A stretch of DNA of 51,329 bases. Origin: an uncultured Eubacteriales bacterium (GTDB lineage: Bacteria > Bacillota > Clostridia > Oscillospirales > Acutalibacteraceae). The stretch lies in contig CAKSIH010000008.1 in NCBI GenBank assembly GCA_934462705.1, positions 1 through 51,329 on the forward strand, in the 5' to 3' direction. A program made the position numbers and the translations under genes. Below, piece after piece: positions 6,917 through 14,413 of this stretch. The notes beneath the pieces are model-generated. The model saw only the letters and a list, made by a program, of their open reading frames with translations. It searched no databases and was not told the origin of the DNA. How positions within the stretch are numbered: the first letter of the stretch is position 1; every line of letters starts with the position of its first letter.

Positions 6917-7402
6917 TTGAACAGAGTGGATAAAGAAAACTATTACCTTGATATAGCTCAGACTGTTATGGAACGAGGGACTTGTCTTAGAAGAAATTTT
7001 GGTGCGATTATAGTAAACAATGATCAAATTATTTCTTCAGGATATACAGGCGCACCAAGAGGAAGAAAAAATTGTATCGATCGAAAATGTTGTAGGAGAG
7101 AAGAATTGGGCATAAAAAGAGGAGAAAGGTATGAACTTTGTAGATCCGTTCACGCAGAGGCAAATGCAATTATTCACGCAGCCAGAAGTGATATGCTTGG
7201 AGGAACGCTATATCTTGTTGGAAAGGAATCAAATGGAGACTATGTTAAAGATGCATCTTCATGTTCTATGTGTAAAAGGCTTATTATAAATGCGGGGATA
7301 GAGAAGGTTGTTATACGAAAAGATCCTAAAAATTTTAAAACAGTACTTGTAAGTGATTGGGTGCGTGATGATGATTCTATATCGGATTTAATGGGGTATT
7401 AA
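6917..7402 (+). CDS. Deoxycytidylate (dCMP) deaminase family protein, ComEB-like
   Basis: Zinc-dependent deaminase of 161 residues, probably converting dCMP to dUMP for thymidylate synthesis. The zinc site is visible as H79-A-E81 (SVHAEANAI) and C116-S-M-C119; the usual Pro before the first Cys is Ser here. An extra Cys-rich loop (CIDRKCCRREELG) before the active site is typical of dCMP deaminases, where it binds a further zinc. TTG at 6917 is preferred because the SD AAAGGGAG (6901-6908) lies eight bases upstream; the GTG at 6908 overlaps that SD. The gene is followed after two bases by a membrane-protein gene, and then rsmA, in one operon. Confidence 0.85.
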   Translation: MNRVDKENYYLDIAQTVMERGTCLRRNFGAIIVNNDQIISSGYTGAPRGRKNCIDRKCCRREELGIKRGERYELCRSVHAEANAIIHAARSDMLGGTLYLVGKESNGDYVKDASSCSMCKRLIINAGIEKVVIRKDPKNFKTVLVSDWVRDDDSISDLMGY

Positions 7403-7404
7403 GT

Positions 7405-7947
7405 ATGATAAATCAGAAGTACAAACTTGGACTTAGGGCTGTAAAAACGGCAATAGCAGTATTTCTTTGCCTTTTATTTTCCGTAATTTTTAGTAGATCA
7501 GATGCCCTTATTGCAAGTATAGCTGCGATTATTTGTATGCAGCAAACTTATAATGAAACTTACGATACAGGTCTACATAGGCTTATAGGGACCATAATTG
7601 GCGGTGTTGTAGGGTATTTATTTTTACTTTGTGTGCAGTATATACCGCACAAAGACTACGTTAGCATTGTTGTTGCACCTATTTGTATACTTGTAGTAAT
7701 ATATATTTTTAATTTTATAAATCGCAAGGATTCAATTGTTATTGGATGTATAGTTGTGCTGAGCGTTATAATACAATTTGATTATACTAATGGAGATACG
7801 TTTATGTATGTTGTTAACAGAGTAATTGATACATCCATAGGAATATTAGTTGCAATGGTAGTAAACAAATTTTGTTTTGCCAAGCATTCTCAAAAAATTA
7901 TAAGTTCGAACTTAGAGCAACCAACAGAGGAGAATAGAAATGGATAA
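7405..7947 (+). CDS. Aromatic acid exporter family (ArAE_1/YgaE-like) membrane protein
   Basis: A 180-residue membrane protein with about five hydrophobic helices. The opening GLRAVKTAIAVFLCLLFS and the stretch YDTGLHRLIGTIIGGVVGYL (a conserved T-G-x-x-R-x-x-G-T-x-x-G-G pattern) identify the ArAE_1/DUF939 family related to the FUSC efflux proteins. Longer family members carry a C-terminal soluble domain that is absent here. It lies between the deaminase and rsmA with two-base spacing and an eight-base overlap. The transported compound is not known. Confidence 0.75.
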   Translation: MINQKYKLGLRAVKTAIAVFLCLLFSVIFSRSDALIASIAAIICMQQTYNETYDTGLHRLIGTIIGGVVGYLFLLCVQYIPHKDYVSIVVAPICILVVIYIFNFINRKDSIVIGCIVVLSVIIQFDYTNGDTFMYVVNRVIDTSIGILVAMVVNKFCFAKHSQKIISSNLEQPTEENRNG

Positions 7948-8815
7948 TCTTTCAAATATGGGGGTGATTAAGGAAATTTTAAAAAGGCATGGATTTAATT
8001 TTTCAAAGGCTTTGGGACAAAACTTTCTTATCAATCCAACCGTTTGCCCCAAGATGGCTGAGGCAAGTATAACTCATGACAATACTGGAGTAATAGAGAT
8101 AGGTCCTGGTATAGGGGTTTTAACTAATGAACTTGCAAAAAAAGCTAAAAATGTGGTAGCTTTAGAAATTGATAAAAGACTAATCCCTGTGCTTAATGAA
8201 ACATTAGCAGAACATAATAATGTTGAGATTATAAATGCTGACGTTTTAAAAATAAATTTAAATCAGTTAATAGAAGAAAAATTTAAAGGTATGAAAGTAG
8301 TGGTTTGTGCAAACTTACCATACTATATAACATCTCCGATAATTATGAAGTTACTTGAGGGAAAGCTTAATATAGAGTCGATTACGGTTATGGTTCAAAA
8401 GGAGGTTGCAAAAAGGCTTTGTGCCGGTGCAGCAACAAGAGAATCTGGAGCTGTTACGGTATCCGTTAGTTATTATTCTAATCCTGAATATTTATTTACA
8501 GTTAGTCCAGGTAGTTTTATACCGGCACCAAAGGTGGATTCAGCAGTTGTAAAGCTAAACGTATTAAAAGAGCCTAAATATAAGGTTTTAGATGAGAGAA
8601 CATTTTTTAAAATTGTAAAGGTGGCATTTTCTCAAAGAAGAAAAACGATAGCGAATTCTTTAGGTTCAGGGGAGGGTATATCAAAGAAAGATTTAAACGA
8701 GATTTTTTTAAAACTTAATATAGATTCATCATTAAGGGCTGAGGGGTTATCTATGCAGCAATTTGCATCAATTGCAGATGAAATATATAAATTAAACGGT
8801 TCAATTTCCAAGTAA
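7940..8815 (+). CDS. rsmA: 16S rRNA dimethyladenosine transferase RsmA (KsgA)
   Basis: SAM-dependent enzyme of 291 residues that dimethylates A1518 and A1519 in the 3' hairpin of 16S rRNA, a late step of small-subunit assembly. Visible motifs are LGQNFL (25-30), VIEIGPGIG (51-59, SAM binding), and NLPYYITSPI (motif IV with catalytic NLPY), and the C-terminal RNA-binding helices with FSQRRKTIANSLG. SD GAGGAG lies within the end of the preceding gene, and the two reading frames overlap by eight bases. The coding region ends inside the loop of a terminator. Confidence 0.95.
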   Translation: MDNLSNMGVIKEILKRHGFNFSKALGQNFLINPTVCPKMAEASITHDNTGVIEIGPGIGVLTNELAKKAKNVVALEIDKRLIPVLNETLAEHNNVEIINADVLKINLNQLIEEKFKGMKVVVCANLPYYITSPIIMKLLEGKLNIESITVMVQKEVAKRLCAGAATRESGAVTVSVSYYSNPEYLFTVSPGSFIPAPKVDSAVVKLNVLKEPKYKVLDERTFFKIVKVAFSQRRKTIANSLGSGEGISKKDLNEIFLKLNIDSSLRAEGLSMQQFASIADEIYKLNGSISK

Positions 8816-8836
8816 AGAAATGAACCGTTTAATTTT
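8789..8836. terminator. Terminator spanning the rsmA stop, shared with the convergent gene
   Basis: Arms 8789-8803 and 8821-8835 are perfect 15-base complements, with the rsmA stop TAA (8813-8815) in the 17-base loop. A/T-rich flanks on both sides fit use by rsmA and by the convergent sugar dehydrogenase gene. Confidence 0.75.
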
Positions 8837-8860
8837 ACAAATAAATACACTTTTAAATTG

Positions 8861-10144
8861 TTAATCTCTGAAATAAATATCTCGTGAAAAGGTTTTTTCT
8901 ATAACATCGCTTAAATCATCTGTGTAACGGTTGGCCAAAATGATATCACTGCCTTTTTTGAATTCATCAATATCCTTTATTACTTTGTAACCATTAAATT
9001 CAGTAGATTCAAGGGTAGGCTCGTAAATAGCAATATTGATGCCCTTATCAGCAAGACGAGAAATAACGTCATGAATTGCACTGCAACGGAAGTTATCTGA
9101 ATTTGCCTTCATTGTTAGTCTATATATTCCAACGGTTTTGGGTCCTAGGTTGGCAATGTAATCGGCAATTAAATTTTTTCTTGTATTATTACTCTCAACT
9201 ATTGCGCTTATTAGGTCATTGGGGATATTCTTAAACTCAGCACGCATTTGTTTTGAGTCTTTGGGTAAGCAATATCCTCCATATCCAAATGAAGGATTAT
9301 TGTAATGAGAACCTACCCTGGGATCTAATCCGACGCCATCTATAATTTGTTTTGCATCAAGAACTTTAAGTAATGCGTATGAATCAAGTTCATTAAAGAA
9401 GGCAACTCTCATGGCGAGGTAAGTATTTGAAAATAGTTTTATAGCTTCAGCTTCGGTTGTATTTGTAATTAAAACATCTACATTGGGTTTTAATGTCGCA
9501 TCTTTTAGAATATTACTAAATATTTTTGCTTTTTCGGTTAATTCTTCACTTGAATTTTTAGGAATAGATACAATAATTCTTGATGGATACAGGCAATCAT
9601 ATAGAGCCTGCCCTTCGCGTAAAAATTCAGGGCAGAAAAGAATTTTATCATAGTTATATTTTTCTTTCATATTTTCAGTAAATCCAATGGGAATTGTAGA
9701 CTTAATAACAATTACAGCCTCAGGATTTATTTTTATTACCTCGGAAATAACATCTTCAACCAAGGAAGTGTTAAATAAGTTTTGTTCCGGATCATAGTCC
9801 GTTGGAGTAGATACAATAACAAAGTTTGCATTTTTATAAGCTTCTTCTGAGGAAACGGTAGCTTTAAGATTTAAGGTTTTATTTTTAAGATAGTCCTGAA
9901 TATACTTATCTTCTAAGGGGGAAATTTTATTATTAATCATATCGACTTTTTCTTTAACTACATCTAATCCATAAACTTCATTGTTTTGTGCGAGCAAAAT
10001 TGCATTTGAAAGACCAACATAGCCAAGACCGGCGACGGCTATTTTGTAATTTTTGCAGTTATCCGGGCTTGCGAAGGTAACATTAAAACAACATACAAAC
10101 ATAAAAATAGATGCGAATAAACAGACGAACTTTCGTTTAATCAT
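8861..10144 (-). CDS. UDP-glucose/UDP-sugar 6-dehydrogenase with N-terminal signal peptide
   Basis: A 427-residue NAD-dependent nucleotide-sugar dehydrogenase. After the leader it shows the Rossmann motif VAGLGYVGLS (37-46), CPEFLREGQA near 171-180, NTYLAMRVAFFNEL (central helix and catalytic residues) and the catalytic-cysteine motif YGGYCLPKD (Cys 292). All three domains of the UDPGDH family are present. Unusually, residues 1-26 form a textbook signal peptide: MIKRK, a 19-residue hydrophobic core and a VTFAS cleavage-like site before PDN. The family is cytoplasmic and has no such leader. ATG 10144 is chosen because SD AAGGGTGG lies six bases upstream; a GTG at 10153 overlaps the SD. The preferred substrate (UDP-Glc, UDP-GlcNAc or UDP-ManNAc) is not resolved. 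Confidence 0.88.
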   Translation of the reverse strand: MIKRKFVCLFASIFMFVCCFNVTFASPDNCKNYKIAVAGLGYVGLSNAILLAQNNEVYGLDVVKEKVDMINNKISPLEDKYIQDYLKNKTLNLKATVSSEEAYKNANFVIVSTPTDYDPEQNLFNTSLVEDVISEVIKINPEAVIVIKSTIPIGFTENMKEKYNYDKILFCPEFLREGQALYDCLYPSRIIVSIPKNSSEELTEKAKIFSNILKDATLKPNVDVLITNTTEAEAIKLFSNTYLAMRVAFFNELDSYALLKVLDAKQIIDGVGLDPRVGSHYNNPSFGYGGYCLPKDSKQMRAEFKNIPNDLISAIVESNNTRKNLIADYIANLGPKTVGIYRLTMKANSDNFRCSAIHDVISRLADKGINIAIYEPTLESTEFNGYKVIKDIDEFKKGSDIILANRYTDDLSDVIEKTFSRDIYFRD

Positions 10145-10167
10145 AATGACCACCCTTTTTTTATTTA

Positions 10168-10215
10168 TTGTAAGCTTACAAGGATTAGTATAATAGTAAT
10201 TTTTTTAAAATGCAA
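10168..10215 (-). promoter_or_regulatory. Promoter and start-site palindrome of the sugar dehydrogenase gene
   Basis: On the minus strand TTGCAT (10215-10210), 17-base spacer and TATACT (10192-10187) form a good sigma-A-type promoter. A perfect 14-base palindrome TTGTAAGCTTACAA lies at 10181-10168, at or just after the expected start point, where a regulator could bind. Confidence 0.55.
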
Positions 10216-10329
10216 TACATAAAATTATTGTGAATTTAATACATATTTAAAAAGGAGAAGGTGGGAAGCGGGATTTGTTCATTAACAACAATTATTTGAC
10301 ATAAAATTTTAACTTAATGGATATTGACG

Positions 10330-10335
10330 TATAAT
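10330..10335 (+). promoter_or_regulatory. Candidate -10 element for the surface-protein gene
   Basis: A perfect TATAAT lies 62 bases before the ATG of the next gene. The best upstream match, TTGACA near 10297, is too far for a standard spacer, so the -35 is unclear. Confidence 0.35.
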
Positions 10336-10396
10336 TTGTTTTTATTTAAACTAAAAAAGGGTTTACAATTATTTATATACTAAAGGAGAGTGCAAT

Positions 10397-11770
10397 ATGC
10401 AGAGTAATTTGTTTTGTGGTAGGTCAACCAAAAAGATTTTATGGGCATTTATGGGTTTAGTCTTATTTTTAAAACCAGGTTTTTCTTTGCAAACTTTTGC
10501 TGCATCAGAAACTGTAGAACAAAATGGAGTTAAGATTACAGTTTCAACTGACAAAGATGAATATGAGATTGGTGAAAGTGTTAATTTAAATGTATCAGTA
10601 GATAACGAAAATGATTTTGCAGTAAATCCAACGGTAGATCAAGTTGTATTACCTAAGGGATTAAAGTTAAATCCAATAACATTGCCAACAAAAATTGAGG
10701 GAAACCAAAGTTCAACAGTAAATGCTTCAGCTTCCTTTGACTCTTCAAATGCATTTGAACAATGGATAACTATGGACATTGGTTCGGAAACACTAAATGT
10801 AGGAATTAGAGCGTTAGGTGATGTTTTTGAAAATGGTTCGACATTTTATGTACAGGAGATTCTTCCCGGAACGAGTGAATGGTATGAAGAGAGAAATAAT
10901 TTAGATAATGACTTTCCAGTTGAACATGTTAAATTTATGCATTTAGGTGTTAAGAAACCAAATTCTGAAGAAAAATATACAACCTTAAATGGAAAGGCAA
11001 CAATTTTGGTAGAAGTTCCAAAGGGTTGGGATATTGGTGAGCTTGAAGCAGTATTTGTTAGTACTGGGGAAGATGAGGATTTTGAAGAGTTTTACGAAGA
11101 AATATCTGGGAAAACATATTTGAAGTGGCATGTAACGCACTTTAGCCCATACGCTATAATAGATAAGCTAACTGATGCTGATGCCAAAACGGAAGTTTCT
11201 ACCTCAAAAATGGAAGGTTCCACTCCGAAAACCGGAGATAATGTCATATTGTTTATATGGCTTTCAGTTTCAGTAATGGCTTTGGCACTTCTTTTAATAA
11301 AGAAGACTCGTAAAAATATGGTTTCTCTTTTGCTTTGTGTACTGTTGGTTGGTGGAAGCTTCATGGTTAAAGGTGTAGAAGAAGTTAAAGCGTATGAAAA
11401 AGATTTGACAGTTACCTTGGCTATTAAGGTTGGTGGCCAGGATGTAAACATTGGTGCAACATTTAAGTGCGAGTGGAAAGCCTTTGACGGAGAGGGAAAA
11501 GAAAACCTGGAGATTTTAGATAATGGAGATATTAAACTTAAAGTGTTTAACGATGTTTTACCTTCGGTAAAGGACATAAAGATATTTGATGCATATGGTG
11601 AAACGGTAGATATAACAAGAAAATCTAATGCTGATGATGGAATAGTATTTAGCGTGAATGAAAACTTAGAAAGTGAAGCAACATATACTCTAAGACTTTG
11701 TGGAGAAAATGGTAGCATAATAGATGAATTTGACTTTGAAACTGAGTATGATGGGGCAATAGTTGTTTAA
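10397..11770 (+). CDS. Secreted surface protein with internal sortase-type TPKTG signal
   Basis: A 457-residue exported protein of unknown function. A signal peptide (about 1-37, ending QTFAA) is followed by a beta-rich extracellular region with a TDKDEYEIGESVNLNVSV repeat-like strand pattern, as in Ig-like or CARDB-like folds, and the segment HFSPYAIID. At 276-281 TPKTGD, then a hydrophobic helix and KKTRKN form a complete cell-wall sorting signal, normally the end of such proteins. Here the chain continues with a second hydrophobic segment (about 309-325) and a 130-residue beta-rich domain. This may be a fusion of two surface proteins or a multi-pass arrangement. SD AAAGGAGAG precedes the ATG. 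It sits between two signal-peptide-bearing sugar enzymes. Confidence 0.75.
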   Translation: MQSNLFCGRSTKKILWAFMGLVLFLKPGFSLQTFAASETVEQNGVKITVSTDKDEYEIGESVNLNVSVDNENDFAVNPTVDQVVLPKGLKLNPITLPTKIEGNQSSTVNASASFDSSNAFEQWITMDIGSETLNVGIRALGDVFENGSTFYVQEILPGTSEWYEERNNLDNDFPVEHVKFMHLGVKKPNSEEKYTTLNGKATILVEVPKGWDIGELEAVFVSTGEDEDFEEFYEEISGKTYLKWHVTHFSPYAIIDKLTDADAKTEVSTSKMEGSTPKTGDNVILFIWLSVSVMALALLLIKKTRKNMVSLLLCVLLVGGSFMVKGVEEVKAYEKDLTVTLAIKVGGQDVNIGATFKCEWKAFDGEGKENLEILDNGDIKLKVFNDVLPSVKDIKIFDAYGETVDITRKSNADDGIVFSVNENLESEATYTLRLCGENGSIIDEFDFETEYDGAIVV

Positions 11771-11778
11771 TAAGTAAT

Positions 11779-11817
11779 GTAACATTGCACTTTATAGTGC
11801 AGTGTTACTTTTATTTT
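11779..11817 (+). terminator. Terminator between surface protein and glycosyltransferase
   Basis: Arms 11779-11790 and 11797-11808 pair over 12 bases with one G-U pair around a TTTATA loop, followed by TTTTATTTT. The SD of the next gene begins right after it, so the glycosyltransferase either depends on readthrough or has an unseen promoter. Confidence 0.75.
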
Positions 11818-11829
11818 GAAGGAGAATAT

Positions 11830-12660
11830 ATGAAAAAATTTATTGTATTCATGATATTGTTTTTATGTTTATGTATGAAAAATATTTTGACTTTTGCGGA
11901 CTTATCAAGCCCACTTGTTAGTGTAATAATACCTGTTTATAATACTTGTGAATATCTTAGTGAATGCCTTAATAGTGTAGCAAATCAGACTTTGAAGGAC
12001 ATAGAAATTATTCTTGTAGATGATGGTTCTACAGATGGGTCGCTAGAACTTTTAGAAAAATATCGAATTGAGGATCCAAGGGTCACCTTAATAACGCAAC
12101 AAAACAAGGGTGCCTCAAGTGCAAGAAATAGGGGATTAGATATTGCAAAAGGAAAGTATATTGCCTTTGTTGATTCAGACGATACAATAGACACAGATGC
12201 ATATGAAATTAGCTATAGCAAGGCAAAGGAAGTAAATGCAGATATATTGATATTTGCAGAGAAGAAACTTTCAGTTAAAGAAGGGATATTTTATAATCCG
12301 CTGGAAATATTAAAAAGTGCAAGCTATATACCTATATGGAATAAACTTTATAAACGAGAATTTTTAAATGAGTTCGGCGCAAAGTTTTATGAAAATGCTA
12401 AATGTTTTAATGATGACTGTTTTAATACAATTGTAATTCCAAATGCGAAAGTAATTAAATGCATTTCAAATAAATTTTACACGTATAGAAGACGCAGAGA
12501 AGGTTCAATACAAACTTCAAGAGATTCAAAAAAGAAGGCAGAAGGAGCACTTATATATGAAAATTATGTAAAAAATAATTTGCAGAAAAATAATTATAAC
12601 ATTAATTATAGACTGTGGCTTGATCAAAAGATTAACAGGCTCAAAAATAGATATAGATAA
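11830..12660 (+). CDS. GT2-family glycosyltransferase with N-terminal signal peptide
   Basis: A 276-residue family 2 glycosyltransferase (GT-A fold). It shows VSVIIPVYN at 30-38, LVDDGSTDGS near 62-71, NKGASSARNRGL, and the metal/sugar-binding DSDD at 115-118, followed by an acceptor region typical of WcaA/EpsJ-like enzymes. The first 23 residues (MKKFIVFMILFLCLCMKNIL, then TFA) look like a signal peptide or N-in membrane anchor, which would put the catalytic domain outside the membrane. GT2 enzymes of this type normally start directly with the VSVIIP strand in the cytoplasm. ATG 11830 is set by SD GAAGGAG. The donor and acceptor are unknown. Confidence 0.85.
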   Translation: MKKFIVFMILFLCLCMKNILTFADLSSPLVSVIIPVYNTCEYLSECLNSVANQTLKDIEIILVDDGSTDGSLELLEKYRIEDPRVTLITQQNKGASSARNRGLDIAKGKYIAFVDSDDTIDTDAYEISYSKAKEVNADILIFAEKKLSVKEGIFYNPLEILKSASYIPIWNKLYKREFLNEFGAKFYENAKCFNDDCFNTIVIPNAKVIKCISNKFYTYRRRREGSIQTSRDSKKKAEGALIYENYVKNNLQKNNYNINYRLWLDQKINRLKNRYR

Positions 12661-12673
12661 AGTTTTAAAAGTT

Positions 12674-12706
12674 AAAAATCCTCCAATTTAGTGGAGGATT
12701 TTTTTA
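12674..12706 (+). terminator. Terminator of the glycosyltransferase gene
   Basis: Arms 12674-12685 and 12692-12703 form a 12-base perfect stem (AATCCTCCA core) with loop ATTTAG and a T-run. It could also serve the convergent DUF378 gene. Confidence 0.85.
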
Positions 12707-12728
12707 TTGTTAATCAAGGAAGGATGTA

Positions 12729-12941
12729 TTAGCTAACCTGATGTGTTGCTTCCTCTGAGTCTCTGAACAAGAGGGAGATACACCAAATAGCTGCAAGAGC
12801 AACTAAAGTATATACTATACGGCTACCGGCACTTGCTTGGCCGCCAAATATCCATCCTACAATGTCAAACTGGAATATACCAATTGAACCCCAGTTTATT
12901 CCTCCAATTATGAGGAGTACTAAAGCAATTTTATCTAGCAT
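12729..12941 (-). CDS. DUF378-family small membrane protein
   Basis: A 70-residue protein with two membrane helices. LDKIALVLLIIGGINWGSIGIF and the second helix RIVYTLVALAAIWCISLLF are the family signature (DUF378, YuzA-like), in which the I-N-W-G motif is invariant. The function of the family is unknown. The SD-like AAGGGGTGA fits the ATG at 12941; a GTG at 12953 overlaps it. It stands alone between two plus-strand units. Confidence 0.8.
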   Translation of the reverse strand: MLDKIALVLLIIGGINWGSIGIFQFDIVGWIFGGQASAGSRIVYTLVALAAIWCISLLFRDSEEATHQVS

Positions 12942-13087
12942 AAATTTTTTCACCCCTTATTTCAGATACGGAATCTCCGCTTTAATAGTCTTTGCTCTTA
13001 AGCTTTTAATATTCATTTTTATTGACACTAACAATTTTTATAAATTTTGCTTGAAAAATTTTTTTATAAATGATAAACTTAATTACA

Positions 13088-13337
13088 ACAGCAATGATAA
13101 AGAGAGTAATTTTGCAAATGCATATTAGAGAGACTGCGACGTGGCTGAAATCGCGGTTTATGTGTAGCTAAATGAAGTTCACTTTGGAGCTGCGCTTTTG
13201 AACGCTATATAAGTAGATTGCGCCGGGTTGAACCGTTATATTCATAAAAGAAGAGTTTGCTTTTAGCAAAAATTAGGGTGGTACCGCGGAAGTTTCGCTT
13301 TCGTCCCTTTTTATAGGGATGAAGGCGTTTTTATTTT
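13088..13337 (+). promoter_or_regulatory. T-box riboswitch controlling pheST
   Basis: A 250-base leader upstream of pheS carries the conserved T-box sequence AGGGTGGTACCGCG (13275-13288), which pairs with the NCCA end of uncharged tRNA. A TTC codon at 13178-13180, in the context AATGAAGTTCACTTTGG, fits a phenylalanine specifier in Stem I. The T-box is followed by the factor-independent terminator that competes with the antiterminator. Shortage of charged tRNA-Phe would raise pheST transcription. Confidence 0.92.
13296..13337 (+). terminator. T-box-controlled terminator before pheS
   Basis: CGCTTTCGTCCC (13296-13307) pairs with GGGATGAAGGCG (13316-13327) with two G-U pairs and is followed by TTTTTATTTT. 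It is the regulated terminator of the T-box leader. Confidence 0.88.
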
Positions 13338-13360
13338 AATTTTTTATGAGGTGATTGCTG

Positions 13361-14380
13361 ATGAGAACACAGATTGAATCTATTTTAAATTTGTTTAAAG
13401 AAAAAATAAAAATAGTTAATACCGAAAAGGATATTGAAGACATAAGAATAGGCTTTTTAGGAAAAAAGGGCGAGATTACAAACATTTTAAAACAAATGGG
13501 TAAACTTTCGGCAGAAGAAAAGCCTATTATAGGGAAATTTGCAAATGAGGTAAGGCGAGAGATTACTGAAGAGATTGATAAAAGGCTTAAGAGCCTAAAG
13601 GAAGAAGAAATAAAAAGAAAACTTGAATCAGAGAAGATTGATGTTACTATACCTGGAAAAAAATACAAATTAGGACATAAACATCCGCTTTCTATAGTTT
13701 TAGATGAAGTAAAAGACATTTTTATAGGCATGGGCTTCGAGATAGTAGATGGTCCGGAGGTAGAGCTTGACAAGTATAATTTTGAAGCTCTAAATATGCC
13801 TAAGGAACATCCAGCAAGAGACACTCAAGACACTTTTTATATAAACGAAACAACTCTTCTTAGAACACAAACTTCTTCTGTACAGGTAAGAACTATGGAG
13901 AAAAAAAAGCCACCAATAAGAATAATATCACCGGGAAGAGTTTATAGAGCAGATGAAGTTGATGCGACACATTCACCACTTTTTCATCAAATTGAGGGAC
14001 TTGTGGTAGATAAGGGTATAACTTTTTCAGATTTAAAAGGGACGTTGGAGTTTTTTATTTCTCAACTTTATGGAAAGGACGCAGTAATTCGCTTTAGGCC
14101 GCATCACTTCCCTTACACAGAGCCATCGGCTGAAGTAGATATAAGATGCTTTGCTTGTAATGGTGAAGGTTGCAGGCTTTGTAAAGGTGAAGGATTTATT
14201 GAAATTTTAGGATGCGGAATGGTACACCCAAAGGTTTTGGAAAATTGCGGAATAGATCCTGATGTGTATAGTGGTTTTGCTTTTGGTATAGGCCTTGAGC
14301 GTATTGCAATGAGAAGATATAACATTGATGATATGCGATTATTTTATGAAAACGATATGAAATTTTTAAAACAATTTTAA
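13361..14380 (+). CDS. pheS: Phenylalanine--tRNA ligase alpha subunit
   Basis: Class II synthetase subunit of 339 residues; with PheT it forms the alpha2-beta2 enzyme that charges tRNA-Phe. An N-terminal coiled coil (about 1-85) precedes the catalytic domain, with motif 2 around RIISPGRVYRADEVDATHSPLFHQ and motif 3 GFAFGIGLERIAMRRY. A four-cysteine loop (CFACNGEGCRLCKGEG), common in clostridial PheS, probably binds zinc. ATG 13361 is chosen because SD GAGGTGA lies six bases upstream; an in-frame TTG at 13355 is too close. Expression is under the upstream T-box. Confidence 0.96.
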   Translation: MRTQIESILNLFKEKIKIVNTEKDIEDIRIGFLGKKGEITNILKQMGKLSAEEKPIIGKFANEVRREITEEIDKRLKSLKEEEIKRKLESEKIDVTIPGKKYKLGHKHPLSIVLDEVKDIFIGMGFEIVDGPEVELDKYNFEALNMPKEHPARDTQDTFYINETTLLRTQTSSVQVRTMEKKKPPIRIISPGRVYRADEVDATHSPLFHQIEGLVVDKGITFSDLKGTLEFFISQLYGKDAVIRFRPHHFPYTEPSAEVDIRCFACNGEGCRLCKGEGFIEILGCGMVHPKVLENCGIDPDVYSGFAFGIGLERIAMRRYNIDDMRLFYENDMKFLKQF

Positions 14381-14413
14381 AATTAAAAAGGATTCAGAGG
14401 GGCGGTTAATAAT

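Noticed and set aside
11785..11829. An earlier TTG start for the glycosyltransferase
   Set aside because: It lies within the terminator hairpin and has no SD; ATG 11830 has GAAGGAG at proper spacing and begins a signal peptide.
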